This document shows, piece after piece, positions 19,580-29,283 of a stretch of DNA of 64,000 nt; the stretch's first letter is position 1, and each line of letters starts with the position of its first letter. Under the pieces are notes generated by a model that was given only the letters and a program-made list of their open reading frames with translations, had not been told where the DNA came from and did no database searches. A program made the translations under genes and the position numbers. Source of the DNA: Methanoregula sp. (GTDB taxonomy: Archaea; Halobacteriota; Methanomicrobia; Methanomicrobiales; Methanospirillaceae); assembly GCA_023228295.1 (NCBI GenBank), contig JALOBP010000001.1, forward strand, positions 1 to 64,000, written 5' to 3'.

Positions 19580-21115
19580 TTATTCCGCAACCAGGAGATA
19601 AACCCCGGTATGCTGGGTAATACCTTTGGCGTGTTCATTCATCCAGGAAAGGGCATCGCCCTTGGGATTGGCAGCAGTAATATCCCCAGTAACAACAATG
19701 AACATCGAATGGTTCCCTTTGGAGAGGTAAAGAGAATCCAGCTCTTCTCCCGTATATGCACCATTCTTGATCGTTCTGTCGGTGGCATTCGAATAATAAT
19801 AATCAAAAGGCTGTGACATATAGCCCGGGGCGAGAACCACCAGGTCGCCATCCTGGGTTTCTGACTGGACGATGGCAGCTAAACCTCGCCAGTCTTCCTT
19901 GACAAACGATCCGTAATATCCTGCAAGGAGCGGCACGTTAATGATCAAAATTACTAAAACGAATGCATAGAGCGCCTTCCTGTCAGGTATCAGCTTGTGT
20001 ATGAGCGGATATGCCATGGCAATGACGGTAAAATACACCGGGAGGAGATAGATGAGATACCGTGGGTTCATAGTCATTTTTGATGACAGCACGATACTGA
20101 TTGCAAGGGGAAGGACCAGGAGCATCCCCCATAACAGGGCTTTATTGCGGTTTTCTGAGATCAGGAAAACCAGACCTGCCACCATCAGGATGAAATATAC
20201 CACTGCAATTATACCGCTGAACTGGGAATATCCCCCGGAAAACCTGACAATTGTTTCCTGGATGAGGACCGGACCAAGAACCCCATAGGTCGGGGCAGAT
20301 GCGGTCAGTGTGAAATATCGTTCGATAACAAGGATGAGCAGGGGCAGGCTGATAACGGTCATTATGCCAACACTTGCGAGCAGGTATTTTGCTTCCCCAA
20401 GACCCTTTTTCAAACGATCCCTTAACATGAAAATTGCATGGAGATATATAACGCCAATCGCAATCAGCGTATAATAATGTGTCCAGACGGCAATTGCTGA
20501 GAAAATACCAAACAGCGCCCAGTCGGAGAGGGTATTGGTCCTCAGTGCCCGGAGATAAAATAAAACCGCGAGCGAGAAGACGAACAGGACCATCGAATAC
20601 GCCCGGGCTTCCTGGGAGTAGAATATGCCAAAATATGAAACGGTAAGAAGGGCTGCACTGATAATTCCCACATTCTTATCCCGTAATTCTTTTCCGATCA
20701 AATAAAAAACAGGAATGGCAAGGGTTCCGAAAATTGCCGGAACCAGCCTGAGAATAACCTCACTCTGGCCGAACATGAGCATGATATGCGTGATCCAGTT
20801 AAAGAGGGGGGGATGGAATTCCCCGGATACCGAGGTCTGCCAGATCTCCAAAAACGAGGCTTTTGAGACGTTTAATGTCGTTGCCTCATCCAGCCAGAGC
20901 GAATTGAAGCCAAGGTTATAAAACCGCAGGAAAAACCCGACAATAGACAGGGAGAGGAGGAGCTGCATATACCTGCTGTGGGTAAGTGTATCTTTGATCG
21001 TTGCAAGGGAAAGGTCCCGGCAGGACCGGATCGGTGAGACGTAATCCCCGTCCAGATTACATTCATGATCAACTCCCGTCTTGCCCTTTCCATGATCCTC
21101 TCGTTTCTTCCCCAT
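19580..21115 (-). CDS. multi-spanning glycosyltransferase, GT39/ArnT-like
   Basis: A 511-residue integral membrane protein with about 11 hydrophobic segments. The first extracytoplasmic loop contains SLWLDEATTL, where the acidic pair matches the catalytic motif of the PMT/ArnT glycosyltransferase superfamily. FHPPLFNWITH and SQEARAYS are further family signatures. Such enzymes use polyprenyl-phosphate sugars to glycosylate proteins or lipids outside the cytoplasm. It is cotranscribed with the polyprenol-phosphate glycosyltransferase 22 nt downstream. The gene is more AT-rich than most neighbours, common for surface-glycosylation genes. Confidence 0.85.
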   Translation of the reverse strand: MGKKREDHGKGKTGVDHECNLDGDYVSPIRSCRDLSLATIKDTLTHSRYMQLLLSLSIVGFFLRFYNLGFNSLWLDEATTLNVSKASFLEIWQTSVSGEFHPPLFNWITHIMLMFGQSEVILRLVPAIFGTLAIPVFYLIGKELRDKNVGIISAALLTVSYFGIFYSQEARAYSMVLFVFSLAVLFYLRALRTNTLSDWALFGIFSAIAVWTHYYTLIAIGVIYLHAIFMLRDRLKKGLGEAKYLLASVGIMTVISLPLLILVIERYFTLTASAPTYGVLGPVLIQETIVRFSGGYSQFSGIIAVVYFILMVAGLVFLISENRNKALLWGMLLVLPLAISIVLSSKMTMNPRYLIYLLPVYFTVIAMAYPLIHKLIPDRKALYAFVLVILIINVPLLAGYYGSFVKEDWRGLAAIVQSETQDGDLVVLAPGYMSQPFDYYYSNATDRTIKNGAYTGEELDSLYLSKGNHSMFIVVTGDITAANPKGDALSWMNEHAKGITQHTGVYLLVAE

Positions 21116-21241
21116 CGGTAATCAGGTACTATTTCGTAAATATTCTGATATAGTTTATTGCTTTTGGAGTTTTGTGGGATTCCTGCCGCTTTTTTTTAAA
21201 AATTATCCCGTTTTCACCCGGATCCGGTTTCTCCACGAGGG

Positions 21242-22099
21242 TCAGATATCCACCCCGGGAAGGAGAGGAGACGGGAGTGCTGCCAGCAGGTGGTCGCAAG
21301 TGGTGACAACTATTGCCGATTGTTCGAGCATCAGGTTGACATGCTCATGATCGCCGACCCTGCGGAAATCCGTTCGCAGGGCAATGACCGGTTTTTTCCG
21401 GGCATGGGCATACCCCATCTCCCACCCGGTACCTGAATCCGCATCCGCTCCATCGATGACAGCAACAATGATATCCGAATCCTCAATCGCCTGCCGGTTC
21501 TTCCGGAAAAGCAGGTGTTGTTCCGGGTCCCCCCGCGTATCGGAATCATCTCCGGCTTCCTGGGGAAGGTACACTTCAAACAGGTTCTTTTCAAGAAGGG
21601 CCGCGAGCACCGCATTGTAGGAGCGTTCCGCTTCAGAGAAGAGCGGGGCGGCAAGGTATACCCGGTAGCGGGCAAATGCGGCAACATCGAACGCCTGGAT
21701 GTCCGGGAACCGCGAGAGAAAAACACCCCGACCCGCTCGTTTCGGCGGCTGATCTCCCCAACTCCCATAATAGGTACTCGTGACCCCGCAGGTTGGCGAA
21801 GAGTTCACTCCCACGATGCACAGGGGAAGGTCGCGATTCCCGATGATCTGTTTCACTTGCCCCTCCAGTTCGTCCATGAGGGTGTGAAACACCGGGCTGT
21901 TCAGGCGCTCAAGAAATGTCCCGGGCTTCCGGCCGTTGCCGAGATACAGGGTCTCTGGGCAGGGGAGCGGCACCATATCGACGGAGAATTTCCTGCACCG
22001 TTCCTGCACCCGGTTGAAGAGAGCAATATCAGAAGGTTTTGTGATCCCTTCTGCCCTCAAACGGGGATTGAGAATACACGGGCTGCAGAGCACGTACAT
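21242..22099 (-). CDS. DUF523-like/nucleoside 2-deoxyribosyltransferase-like fusion
   Basis: A 285-residue two-part protein. The N-terminal 150 residues carry cysteine-containing motifs resembling DUF523: CSPCILNPRLRAEG, PLPCPETLYLGNGRKPGTF, and IVGVNSSPTCGVTSTY. From about residue 165, YRVYLAAPLFSEAERSYN, VVAVIDGADADSGTGWEMGYA and KPVIALRTDFR match the nucleoside 2-deoxyribosyltransferase fold, including the DG and GTGWEMG binding motifs. The C-terminal half may cleave or transfer nucleoside bases. The fusion's substrate is unknown. Its start is only 31 nt from the divergent tsr3 start. Confidence 0.7.
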   Translation of the reverse strand: MYVLCSPCILNPRLRAEGITKPSDIALFNRVQERCRKFSVDMVPLPCPETLYLGNGRKPGTFLERLNSPVFHTLMDELEGQVKQIIGNRDLPLCIVGVNSSPTCGVTSTYYGSWGDQPPKRAGRGVFLSRFPDIQAFDVAAFARYRVYLAAPLFSEAERSYNAVLAALLEKNLFEVYLPQEAGDDSDTRGDPEQHLLFRKNRQAIEDSDIIVAVIDGADADSGTGWEMGYAHARKKPVIALRTDFRRVGDHEHVNLMLEQSAIVVTTCDHLLAALPSPLLPGVDI

Positions 22100-22130
22100 T
22101 ATTTACAGTGTGTGCACGCACAGATGATCA

Positions 22131-22622
22131 ATGATACCCCTGTATGCCTACCGGGACAACAGCTGTGACCCCCGGAAGTGTACCGTGAAAAAACTGGAGA
22201 GGGCAGGATTTTTAAAAATATTTACCAGGATCCCGCAGATACCGCGGAACACGCTAATCCTGGACCCCACTGCGGAACAGGCACTATCTCCTGCAGACCG
22301 TTTCGTGAAGTCCATCACTGCGCTGGACTGCTCGTGGGTGGTGCTGGATACCGGGCAGATCGCTTCATGGAAGATACGGAGGGCACTTCCGTTCCTGGTG
22401 GCGGCAAACCCGGTAAATTTTGGCAAGCCCTGCAAGCTCACTTCAATAGAGGCAATTGCAGCGGCGCTTTTTATCATGGGGGAGAAAGAGCGGGCAGGTG
22501 AGATCCTCGGAAAGGTCAGTTGGGGAATCCGTTTCCTGGAAGTCAATAAGGAGCCACTGGAGCTGTATGCAGAGGCAAAAGACAGCACGGAGGTTGTGAA
22601 AGCCCAGAGCCTCTTCATCTGA
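22131..22622 (+). CDS. tsr3: 16S rRNA aminocarboxypropyltransferase Tsr3
   Basis: A 163-residue Tsr3/DUF367 protein. It adds the 3-amino-3-carboxypropyl group from S-adenosylmethionine to a hypermodified small-subunit rRNA base in archaea and eukaryotes. The hallmark NSCDPRKCTVKKL lies near residues 10-22, followed by ILDPTAEQALSPAD, CSWVVLDT and AANPVNFGKPCKLTSIEA. Length is typical of archaeal members. It starts at an ATG 31 nt from the divergent fusion gene, so the leader must be very short. Confidence 0.93.
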   Translation: MIPLYAYRDNSCDPRKCTVKKLERAGFLKIFTRIPQIPRNTLILDPTAEQALSPADRFVKSITALDCSWVVLDTGQIASWKIRRALPFLVAANPVNFGKPCKLTSIEAIAAALFIMGEKERAGEILGKVSWGIRFLEVNKEPLELYAEAKDSTEVVKAQSLFI

Positions 22623-22708
22623 ACAGCAACGATTCCTGTTTAATGAGTATGCCGAAATATCACACACATCGGTGTTCCGAATCGCGATCGGGTTTAAAAA
22701 GGGGAGAA

Positions 22709-23299
22709 TTAGGGGAGCGCCAGGATGGACGGGCTTTCGGAATCCGATATTCCGTTGTTCCTCATGGAGATTCCGGCAGCGATGCACAAGGCCCCGATAA
22801 CCCAGGCATAAATTCCCCAGATTTTAACAAGGGCAATGTCCGAGAGCACGGGGAAGAGGGCCATCAGGATACTCAAAAAGAGAGTCAGCAACCCGAAGAG
22901 CACGATGACGAGCCGTGTTTTCCATTGATCAGAGACTGTGCAGCCAACAAGGATGAGCAGGATGCTGTTGATGATGGCAAGTATGGCAAGAATGATAACA
23001 AAAGGGGGTTCGATGAGACCCGGTATCATGAGGGCGATGGCCGCGACAACCAGAGATATGATGCCGGCAAAAAAGATGGGGAAGCGATAGACCAGGTCCT
23101 GCCTGAAACTGATTGAGAAGGCGATCATGATGAGGCCGACCACGAGGGCAAGGAGACCGAAGAGCGGTATCAGGATCCCAAGGAACATGGAGGTCCAGAA
23201 GAATGCATCTGTACCGGATAAGAAGATGATGATGCCGATAGCTGAAATCTGATACCACTGTATCGGGGTGTCAGACGCGCTCAGCCAGGGTACATTCAT
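22709..23299 (-). CDS. HdeD/DUF308-like membrane protein
   Basis: A 196-residue protein with six hydrophobic segments in regular repeats (ILIPLFGLLALVVGLIMI, FAGIISLVVAAIALMIPG, VIILAILAIINSILLILVG, LVIVLFGLLTLFLSILMALFP). This fits the HdeD/DUF308 family; its bacterial founder is linked to acid resistance. Function here is unknown. It is a single leftward gene; an inverted repeat lies just upstream. Confidence 0.7.
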   Translation of the reverse strand: MNVPWLSASDTPIQWYQISAIGIIIFLSGTDAFFWTSMFLGILIPLFGLLALVVGLIMIAFSISFRQDLVYRFPIFFAGIISLVVAAIALMIPGLIEPPFVIILAILAIINSILLILVGCTVSDQWKTRLVIVLFGLLTLFLSILMALFPVLSDIALVKIWGIYAWVIGALCIAAGISMRNNGISDSESPSILALP

Positions 23300-23306
23300 A
23301 ACTATT

Positions 23307-23337
23307 CAGATATTATTCTTGATTGTTTAAATATCTG
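23307..23337. promoter_or_regulatory. inverted repeat upstream of the HdeD-like gene
   Basis: CAGATATT at 23307-23314 and AATATCTG at 23330-23337 form an 8-bp inverted repeat with a 15-base spacer. It starts 8 bases upstream of the leftward HdeD-like gene in an AT-rich promoter zone, so it may be an operator. The remaining bases up to gap hold a TATA-like TTTTTAAATG near 23404. Confidence 0.35.
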
Positions 23338-23490
23338 CTGAAACTAATCAGGGATTAATATGGGCATCATTTTCAAAAATCGCCACTATTCTACCTCCGT
23401 TTGGTTTTTAAATGATACCATGATAATTCCATATTATTCTACAGGAATAGTTCGGATAGTTTTTTCCATTCCGGCGCAATGTACGATTGT

Positions 23491-24522
23491 ATGATCAAGG
23501 TTGCCATTAACGGGTATGGTACCATCGGTAAGCGCGTTGCCGATGCAGTGGCTGCTCAGAAGGACATGAAGGTGATCGGGGTTTCCAAGACACGTCCGAA
23601 CGCCGAGGCTTTTGTTGCAAAGCAGCGGGGATACCCCTTGTATATCGCCGATATTACCAAAAAGGCGGCATTCGAGAAGGAGGGCCTGAAGGTTGCCGGC
23701 AGTGTCGAGGACATGTGCAAAGCGGCGGATGTTGTTGTTGATGCAACCCCGGGAAAAGTCGGTGCCACGAACAAGGCGATGTATGAGAAGCTCGGTGTCA
23801 AGGCGCTCTGGCAGGGTGGCGAGGAGCACGAATTGGCAGGATTCTCCTTCAACTCGTCCTGCAACTACAAAGATGCCGTAGGGCGGCAGTTTGTCCGGGT
23901 GGTCTCCTGCAATACGACCGGGCTCTGCCGGATAATTAACGAGATCGACAGGGAGTTCGGGGTCACCCATGTCCACGCAATCATGGTTCGTCGAGGTTCC
24001 GACCCGGGTGAGATCAAGAAGGGACCGATCGATGCAATCGTCCTCGACCCGGTGACCGTTCCCAGTCACCACGGCCCGGACGTCCTCTCCGTGCTGCCGC
24101 ACATCTCGATCACAACGATGGCCATGATTGTACCAACAACGATGATGCACATGCATGCAATCCAGATGACGACGAAAAAACCGGTCAGTCAGGAGAGGGT
24201 CCTGGAAATCATCAATAAGCACCCCCGTCTCGGGCTTATCAAAAAGAGTGCCGGTCTCAAGAGCACAGCCGAACTCAAGGAGTTCGCCATGGATCTTGGC
24301 CGGCCACGCTCCGACCTGTGGGAGAACTGCATCTTCGAGGAATCAATCTACGCGAACAAGAACGAGCTCTGCTTCTTCCAGGCCATCCACCAGGAAGCCG
24401 ATGTCGTGGTCGAGAACGTCGATGCAATCCGTGCCATGATGGGCGGGGAGAAAGATTCAACCAAATCAATAGCAGCAACAAATGCTGCCCTCAATTTCAA
24501 AACCATCCAGAATAACCATTAA
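23491..24522 (+). CDS. gap: type II glyceraldehyde-3-phosphate dehydrogenase
   Basis: A 343-residue archaeal GAPDH that interconverts glyceraldehyde 3-phosphate and 1,3-bisphosphoglycerate, in methanogens mainly for gluconeogenesis. The Rossmann motif INGYGTIGKRV is at residues 6-16, and the catalytic cysteine is C140 in VVSCNTTGLCR. The ATG at 23491 is used because homology begins there (MIKVAINGYG); an in-frame ATG at 23479 is less likely. The tyrosyl-tRNA synthetase gene follows 25 nt after its stop. Confidence 0.96.
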   Translation: MIKVAINGYGTIGKRVADAVAAQKDMKVIGVSKTRPNAEAFVAKQRGYPLYIADITKKAAFEKEGLKVAGSVEDMCKAADVVVDATPGKVGATNKAMYEKLGVKALWQGGEEHELAGFSFNSSCNYKDAVGRQFVRVVSCNTTGLCRIINEIDREFGVTHVHAIMVRRGSDPGEIKKGPIDAIVLDPVTVPSHHGPDVLSVLPHISITTMAMIVPTTMMHMHAIQMTTKKPVSQERVLEIINKHPRLGLIKKSAGLKSTAELKEFAMDLGRPRSDLWENCIFEESIYANKNELCFFQAIHQEADVVVENVDAIRAMMGGEKDSTKSIAATNAALNFKTIQNNH

Positions 24523-24547
24523 CTCTCATCATCACCCATTCTTTTTG

Positions 24548-25489
24548 ATGGACGCATACGAACGTGTTACCCGGAACACTGTCGAGGTCGTCACGGATGA
24601 TGACCTCCGGGCGCTTCTTTTACAGCCCACGAAACGGGTATATGCCGGTTACGAACCGAGCGGCGAGATCCACCTTGGCCACCTTGTAACGATCAACAAG
24701 CTGGTAGATATGCAGGCTGCCGGCTTTGAAGTCACTGTGCTCCTTGCCGATCTCCATGCCTTCCTGAACCGGAAAGGGACCATGGATAAGGTTGGGGAGC
24801 TTGCCGAGTACAACAAGCGCTGCTTTGAGGGGCTTGGCCTGAAAAACGTGAAATATGTTCTTGGATCGGAGCTCCAGCTCGACCGGGACTATCAGCTGCT
24901 GGTCCTCCGGCTCTCACAGGAGATCACCCTGAACCGTGCCACGCGGAGCATGGATGAGGTGGGGCGCCAGATGGACCACCCGACGGTCTCCCAGATGATC
25001 TACCCGATCATGCAGATGGCAGATATCGCCATGCTGGGCGCTGATGCCGCGGTGGGGGGTATCGACCAGCGGAAGATCCACATGCTCGCCCGCGAACACC
25101 TCATCAACTTCGGGTATAAGGCACCGGTCTGTATCCACACGCCGATCCTCAACGGGCTCGACGGCAAGAAGATGTCTTCATCACAGGGAAATTATATCTC
25201 CGTGGCTGACACAGAAGACGAGATCAGGAAGAAATGCCAGAAGGCATTCTGCCCACCGGAAATTGCAGAGAACCCGATCCTCCAGATCTTCCAGCACCAC
25301 GTCTTCCCCCGTCTTCCTGAAATCACCATAAAACGGCCGGAAAAGTTCGGCGGGGACCGGGCATTTTCATCCTATGCTGATCTTGAGACCGCGTACGGTA
25401 AGGGCGAGGTCCACCCCATGGATCTCAAGAAAGCATGCGGGGAGTCTCTCGTAGAGATCCTTGCCCCGGTAAGGGAATACATCAAGTAA
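24548..25489 (+). CDS. tyrS: tyrosine-tRNA ligase
   Basis: A 313-residue class I aminoacyl-tRNA synthetase of the short archaeal TyrRS type, charging tRNA-Tyr. The HIGH-type signature is HLGH at 42-45 and the KMSKS-type loop is KMSSS at 208-212. The Tyr-binding segment YAGYEPSGEIHLG is intact, and the C-terminal anticodon-binding helices are short, as in archaea. Start at ATG 24548 (MDAYERV). Gene order gap-tyrS-rio1 in one direction suggests cotranscription. Confidence 0.95.
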   Translation: MDAYERVTRNTVEVVTDDDLRALLLQPTKRVYAGYEPSGEIHLGHLVTINKLVDMQAAGFEVTVLLADLHAFLNRKGTMDKVGELAEYNKRCFEGLGLKNVKYVLGSELQLDRDYQLLVLRLSQEITLNRATRSMDEVGRQMDHPTVSQMIYPIMQMADIAMLGADAAVGGIDQRKIHMLAREHLINFGYKAPVCIHTPILNGLDGKKMSSSQGNYISVADTEDEIRKKCQKAFCPPEIAENPILQIFQHHVFPRLPEITIKRPEKFGGDRAFSSYADLETAYGKGEVHPMDLKKACGESLVEILAPVREYIK

Positions 25490-25515
25490 GTGTCAGTGCA
25501 CATGGTGACCCGTTC

Positions 25516-26304
25516 GTGAGTTCCAAAAAAGATATCGATAAAGAACTGGACCGGTTTGACCAGCGGCTTGAAGAGATGGGTGTCCGGATCAAGGATGCAA
25601 ATGACCTCAAGGTGCGGGAGGATGTCTTTGATGACGTAACCCTCCTTGCACTCTATAAACTGGTCCACAAGAAATGGTTTTCCGTCCTTGGCGGCTCGAT
25701 CAGTACGGGTAAAGAAGCCAATGTTTTCTATGCAGAGAGGGACGAGCGTGCCGTTGCCATCAAGATCTACCGGATCCGGACTGCCAATTTCACTACGATG
25801 AGCTCGTATATTATGGGTGACCGTCGCTTCTCCCATGTGAAAAAAGCAAAAAAGGAGCTCATCTTCGCCTGGACAAAAAAGGAGTTCTCGAACCTTGTCC
25901 GGGCACAGGATGCCGGGATCGCTGTTCCCGAACCCCTTGTCTGGGACCGGAACATCCTCATCATGTCGTTCCTTGGCGAGGGAGAGATCCCGTATCCCCA
26001 GCTCCGCAATGTTGAACTCGAAGATCCCCAAGAAACCTATGCCCAGATCCTGGGCACGATTGATACACTCTACAAGAAAGCTGAGCTCGTGCATGCTGAC
26101 TTAAGCGAGTTCAACATTTTATACAGCGACAAACCATATCTCATAGATATGGGCCAGTCCGTCACCCGTGATCACCCCCGGGCTCTCCCGTTCCTGATGC
26201 GGGATATCAGGAACGTCAACCGGTTCTTTAAAAATCGTTGTGATATCCGGAACGATGTAGAAATTTTCAATGCGGTGACCGGGCTCAATGCTGCCGAACC
26301 ATGA
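25516..26304 (+). CDS. rio1: RIO1-type serine protein kinase
   Basis: A 262-residue RIO1 kinase/ATPase, which in archaea and eukaryotes acts in late small-subunit ribosome maturation. It has the flexible P-loop SISTGKEANVF, AVAIKIYR with the ATP-contacting lysine, the catalytic loop HADLSEFNIL, and LIDMGQS with the metal-binding Asp. I chose GTG 25516 because GGTGACC lies 5 nt upstream and the known N terminus begins near there; the open frame reaches back into tyrS. It is followed by the KH-domain partner protein. Confidence 0.93.
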   Translation: MSSKKDIDKELDRFDQRLEEMGVRIKDANDLKVREDVFDDVTLLALYKLVHKKWFSVLGGSISTGKEANVFYAERDERAVAIKIYRIRTANFTTMSSYIMGDRRFSHVKKAKKELIFAWTKKEFSNLVRAQDAGIAVPEPLVWDRNILIMSFLGEGEIPYPQLRNVELEDPQETYAQILGTIDTLYKKAELVHADLSEFNILYSDKPYLIDMGQSVTRDHPRALPFLMRDIRNVNRFFKNRCDIRNDVEIFNAVTGLNAAEP

Positions 26305-26383
26305 TAGTTGCTTATCATGGAGTAAAATCACATTAATGGAACAACAGGAATCCCGATATCCAAAATACAGGTGAATAAAAAAA

Positions 26384-26929
26384 ATGATGCAGGAAGTAAA
26401 AATTGCGGGAAGCCGGGTCGGTGTGCTCATCGGAAAGGGTGGCGCAACCAAAAAAGAACTCGAGACAAAGACACACACAACGATATCCGTTGATTCCAAA
26501 GAAGGGCTCGTAAAAATCGAGGGGACCGAGGAGAATACCATTCCTCTCCTGAGAGCCGTTGAGATTGTCAATGCCATCAACCGGGGGTTCTCTCCTGAAC
26601 GCGCGTTCGAGATGATCGAGGATGAGGATCTCCTCCTGGATGTCATCGATCTCGGCACCATGGTCGATACCCCCCGGCAGCTGGACCGGCTCAGGGGACG
26701 GATAATCGGCAAAGATGGCCGTGCCCGGGAGCAGATCGAGGATATGACCGATGTCGAGATCTCGGTCTTTGGCAAGACCGTGGCTCTTATAGGGTATCCC
26801 GAACAGCTCAAGACGGCGCGGGCAGCAATCGATATGCTAATCGAAGGCGTTCCTCACGAGAACGTCTTTGCTTTCCTTGACCGGAAGAAGAAAGAGGCCA
26901 AACAGGATATGATCAGTTATTATTACTGA
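26384..26929 (+). CDS. KH-domain RNA-binding protein, Dim2/Pno1 (Krr1) family
   Basis: A 181-residue protein with two KH domains. The first shows GSRVGVLIGKGGATKKELE at about 9-27, the second GRIIGKDGRAREQIEDMT near 105-122; both keep the GxxG nucleic-acid loop. Archaeal Dim2/Pno1 relatives act with RIO kinases in 30S maturation, which fits its place directly after rio1. Start may be either of two consecutive ATGs. The 154 bases before hel308 contain a small GTCC-AAAA-GGAC hairpin near 27017 and a weak TTTCCTGTGGA ORB-like string. Confidence 0.9.
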   Translation: MMQEVKIAGSRVGVLIGKGGATKKELETKTHTTISVDSKEGLVKIEGTEENTIPLLRAVEIVNAINRGFSPERAFEMIEDEDLLLDVIDLGTMVDTPRQLDRLRGRIIGKDGRAREQIEDMTDVEISVFGKTVALIGYPEQLKTARAAIDMLIEGVPHENVFAFLDRKKKEAKQDMISYYY

Positions 26930-27083
26930 TTCGGGAATTTCAGCAAAATCCCAAATTCATATTTATGTATTTTCCTTCATTTCCTGTGGAGAATAATTCG
27001 GTTTTAAGGTTAGTATTGTCCAAAAGGACTAAAATGCCAGCGAATTTGAGTGGAATTAAAGGGGTTCCCGGGAAAGGTGTGCC

Positions 27084-29279
27084 ATGCTGACTGAGACACT
27101 CCCGGTTCCGGAGAATCTCAAAGAGCGGTATCTCGCCTGCGGTATCACTGAGCTCTATCCTCCCCAGGCGGAATGCGTGCAGCGGGGGATGCTCGACGGG
27201 AAGAACCTGCTCGTCGCCATCCCTACCGCAAGCGGCAAGACACTCATTGCCGAGATGGCAATGCATGCCCAAATCGCCCGACACGGGAAGTGCCTCTATA
27301 TTGTCCCCCTCAAGGCTCTCGCCAGCGAAAAATTCGATGAGTTCAATGGCAAGGGAGTCCGTGTCGGGATCGCAACCGGCGACTTCGATCGCCGCGATGA
27401 TACGCTGGGCAGGAACGATATCATCGTTGCCACGAGCGAGAAGGTCGACTCGCTCCTGCGGAACAATGCCCGCTGGATCAGCGAGATCACGCTTCTCGTT
27501 ATTGACGAGATCCATCTCATCGATTCTGATCACCGCGGGCCAACCGTCGAAATGGTGATTGCCAAGCTGCGGAGCCGGAAACAGGATATGCAGGTTATAG
27601 GCCTCTCGGCAACCATCGGTAACTCCAAGCTGCTCGCTGGCTGGCTGGATGCGGAACTTGTTACCAGCATCTGGCGTCCGGTTGACCTACGGCAGGGTGT
27701 TTTCTGGGACAACCGGATCCATTTCCGGGAAGGGGATCGCCCGGTCAAACAAGTATCGAAGAACTACGAGGATCTCAACCTCTGCCTTGATACCATTGCC
27801 GAGGGGGGACAATGCCTTGTCTTTGTCTCCTCACGACGAAATGCAGAGGCGTTTGCCAAACGGGCGGCCGGGGCGATCAAGAGCGGGGAGCCGGAACTTA
27901 AAGCCCTTGCCGAAAAGCTCGCCGCCTCCGCAGAGACCGAGATGGGCAAGAGCCTTGCCGTCTGCGTTGAAAAGGGTGCTGCCTTCCACCACGCGGGCCT
28001 GAGCCGCGATGAGCGGAAGATTGTCGAGGAGGGGTTCCGGAAGGGTTTCATTAAAAGCATCTCCTCAACACCCACGCTGGCAGCAGGTCTGAACCTCCCG
28101 GCACGGCGGGTTATCATCCGCGATTACCGCCGGTTTACTGCCGGCGAGGGGATGCTGCCTATCCCGGTGGGTGAATATCACCAGATGGCAGGACGGGCCG
28201 GCCGGCCCCGGCTCGACCCGTACGGGGAAGCGGTTCTCATCGCAAAGGACGAGCATGAGGTCGGGACGCTATTTTCCGAGTATATTGAGGCTCCTGCTGA
28301 GGATGTGCATTCCAAAATCGCCGAACCCACAGCCCTGTATACGCATATTCTCTCCCTTATCGCATCGGGATTTGCCGGTACCCACAGCGAGCTCACGTTG
28401 TTCATGAACCGGAGCTTCTATGTCCACGAGCACCGCCACGGCCGGCTCATGCAGCGGGCGGTTGACACGGCATTAAAATTCCTTATCAATGCGGAGATGG
28501 TAATGGAGGTCGGCGAACATATCGGGGCAACCGAGTTAGGTTCCCTTGTTTCCCGGCTCTATATCGATCCCCGGAGTGCGGCAATGATTGTCTCCACGCT
28601 GCGGGAGAGGGATATATATGCCGACACCGGCCTTCTCCAGCTCATCTGCAGCACGCCCGACATGCCCCGGCTCTATGTCCGTAATGCGGACCAGACCCAG
28701 CTCGACCGGATGATCGACGAGCACGAAGAAGATCTCTGGCTTCCCATGCCGGATGATGAGGATGAGACGGAGAACTATTACCGGGCGATCAAAACCACGA
28801 TGCTCCTCTCGGACTGGGCCGATGAGATGCCGGATGCAAAGATCTGCGAGCGCTATTCCGTGGGGCCCGGTGACGTATTCGGCATGGTCGAGAGTGTCAA
28901 CTGGCTACTGCACGCCACCGCGGAGCTTGCACGGATGTTCGCACCGGCTTTCCACCCGCAGGTCCGTGATTACGAGACCTGTATGAAGAACGGGATACGG
29001 CGCGAACTCCTGCCGCTCGTAAAACTGCGGGGCATCGGACGGGTCCGGGCGCGCCGGCTCTTCAACAATTCCATCACTTCTCCCGATGCGGTCCGTGTAG
29101 CGGGAATTGAATCGGTCACCCGGATAATCGGCCGCGGTATTGCCGAGCAGATCTTTGCCCAACTCGACGGGGGAAAGAAGATCCCCACGGAGAAAACCGG
29201 GCGGACGACCAAAACTGAACCAAAAAGTACAGGTGAGCATAATAAAGCAGGACAATCAACGTTCTCATACTTCGGGTGA
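27084..29279 (+). CDS. hel308: Hel308-type superfamily 2 DNA helicase
   Basis: A 731-residue ATP-dependent 3'-5' DNA helicase of the Ski2-like Hel308 group, implicated in restarting stalled replication forks. Motif I is [15 protein letters not shown] near 49-63, motif [11 protein letters not shown] near 139-147, motif III SATIGN, motif [11 protein letters not shown] near 369. The winged helix, ratchet and C-terminal helix-hairpin-helix parts follow ([17 protein letters not shown]). The last residues, STFSYFG, resemble a PIP-like or RPA-contact tail, which is inference. The cgi121 start codon lies 4 nt after its stop. Confidence 0.93.
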   Translation: MLTETLPVPENLKERYLACGITELYPPQAECVQRGMLDGKNLLVAIPTASGKTLIAEMAMHAQIARHGKCLYIVPLKALASEKFDEFNGKGVRVGIATGDFDRRDDTLGRNDIIVATSEKVDSLLRNNARWISEITLLVIDEIHLIDSDHRGPTVEMVIAKLRSRKQDMQVIGLSATIGNSKLLAGWLDAELVTSIWRPVDLRQGVFWDNRIHFREGDRPVKQVSKNYEDLNLCLDTIAEGGQCLVFVSSRRNAEAFAKRAAGAIKSGEPELKALAEKLAASAETEMGKSLAVCVEKGAAFHHAGLSRDERKIVEEGFRKGFIKSISSTPTLAAGLNLPARRVIIRDYRRFTAGEGMLPIPVGEYHQMAGRAGRPRLDPYGEAVLIAKDEHEVGTLFSEYIEAPAEDVHSKIAEPTALYTHILSLIASGFAGTHSELTLFMNRSFYVHEHRHGRLMQRAVDTALKFLINAEMVMEVGEHIGATELGSLVSRLYIDPRSAAMIVSTLRERDIYADTGLLQLICSTPDMPRLYVRNADQTQLDRMIDEHEEDLWLPMPDDEDETENYYRAIKTTMLLSDWADEMPDAKICERYSVGPGDVFGMVESVNWLLHATAELARMFAPAFHPQVRDYETCMKNGIRRELLPLVKLRGIGRVRARRLFNNSITSPDAVRVAGIESVTRIIGRGIAEQIFAQLDGGKKIPTEKTGRTTKTEPKSTGEHNKAGQSTFSYFG

Positions 29280-29283
29280 TCAA

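Noticed and set aside
26975..26992. TTTCCTGTGGAG as an inverted ORB before hel308
   Set aside because: Only the short dyad matches; there is no G-string, and the spacing to other elements is not origin-like.
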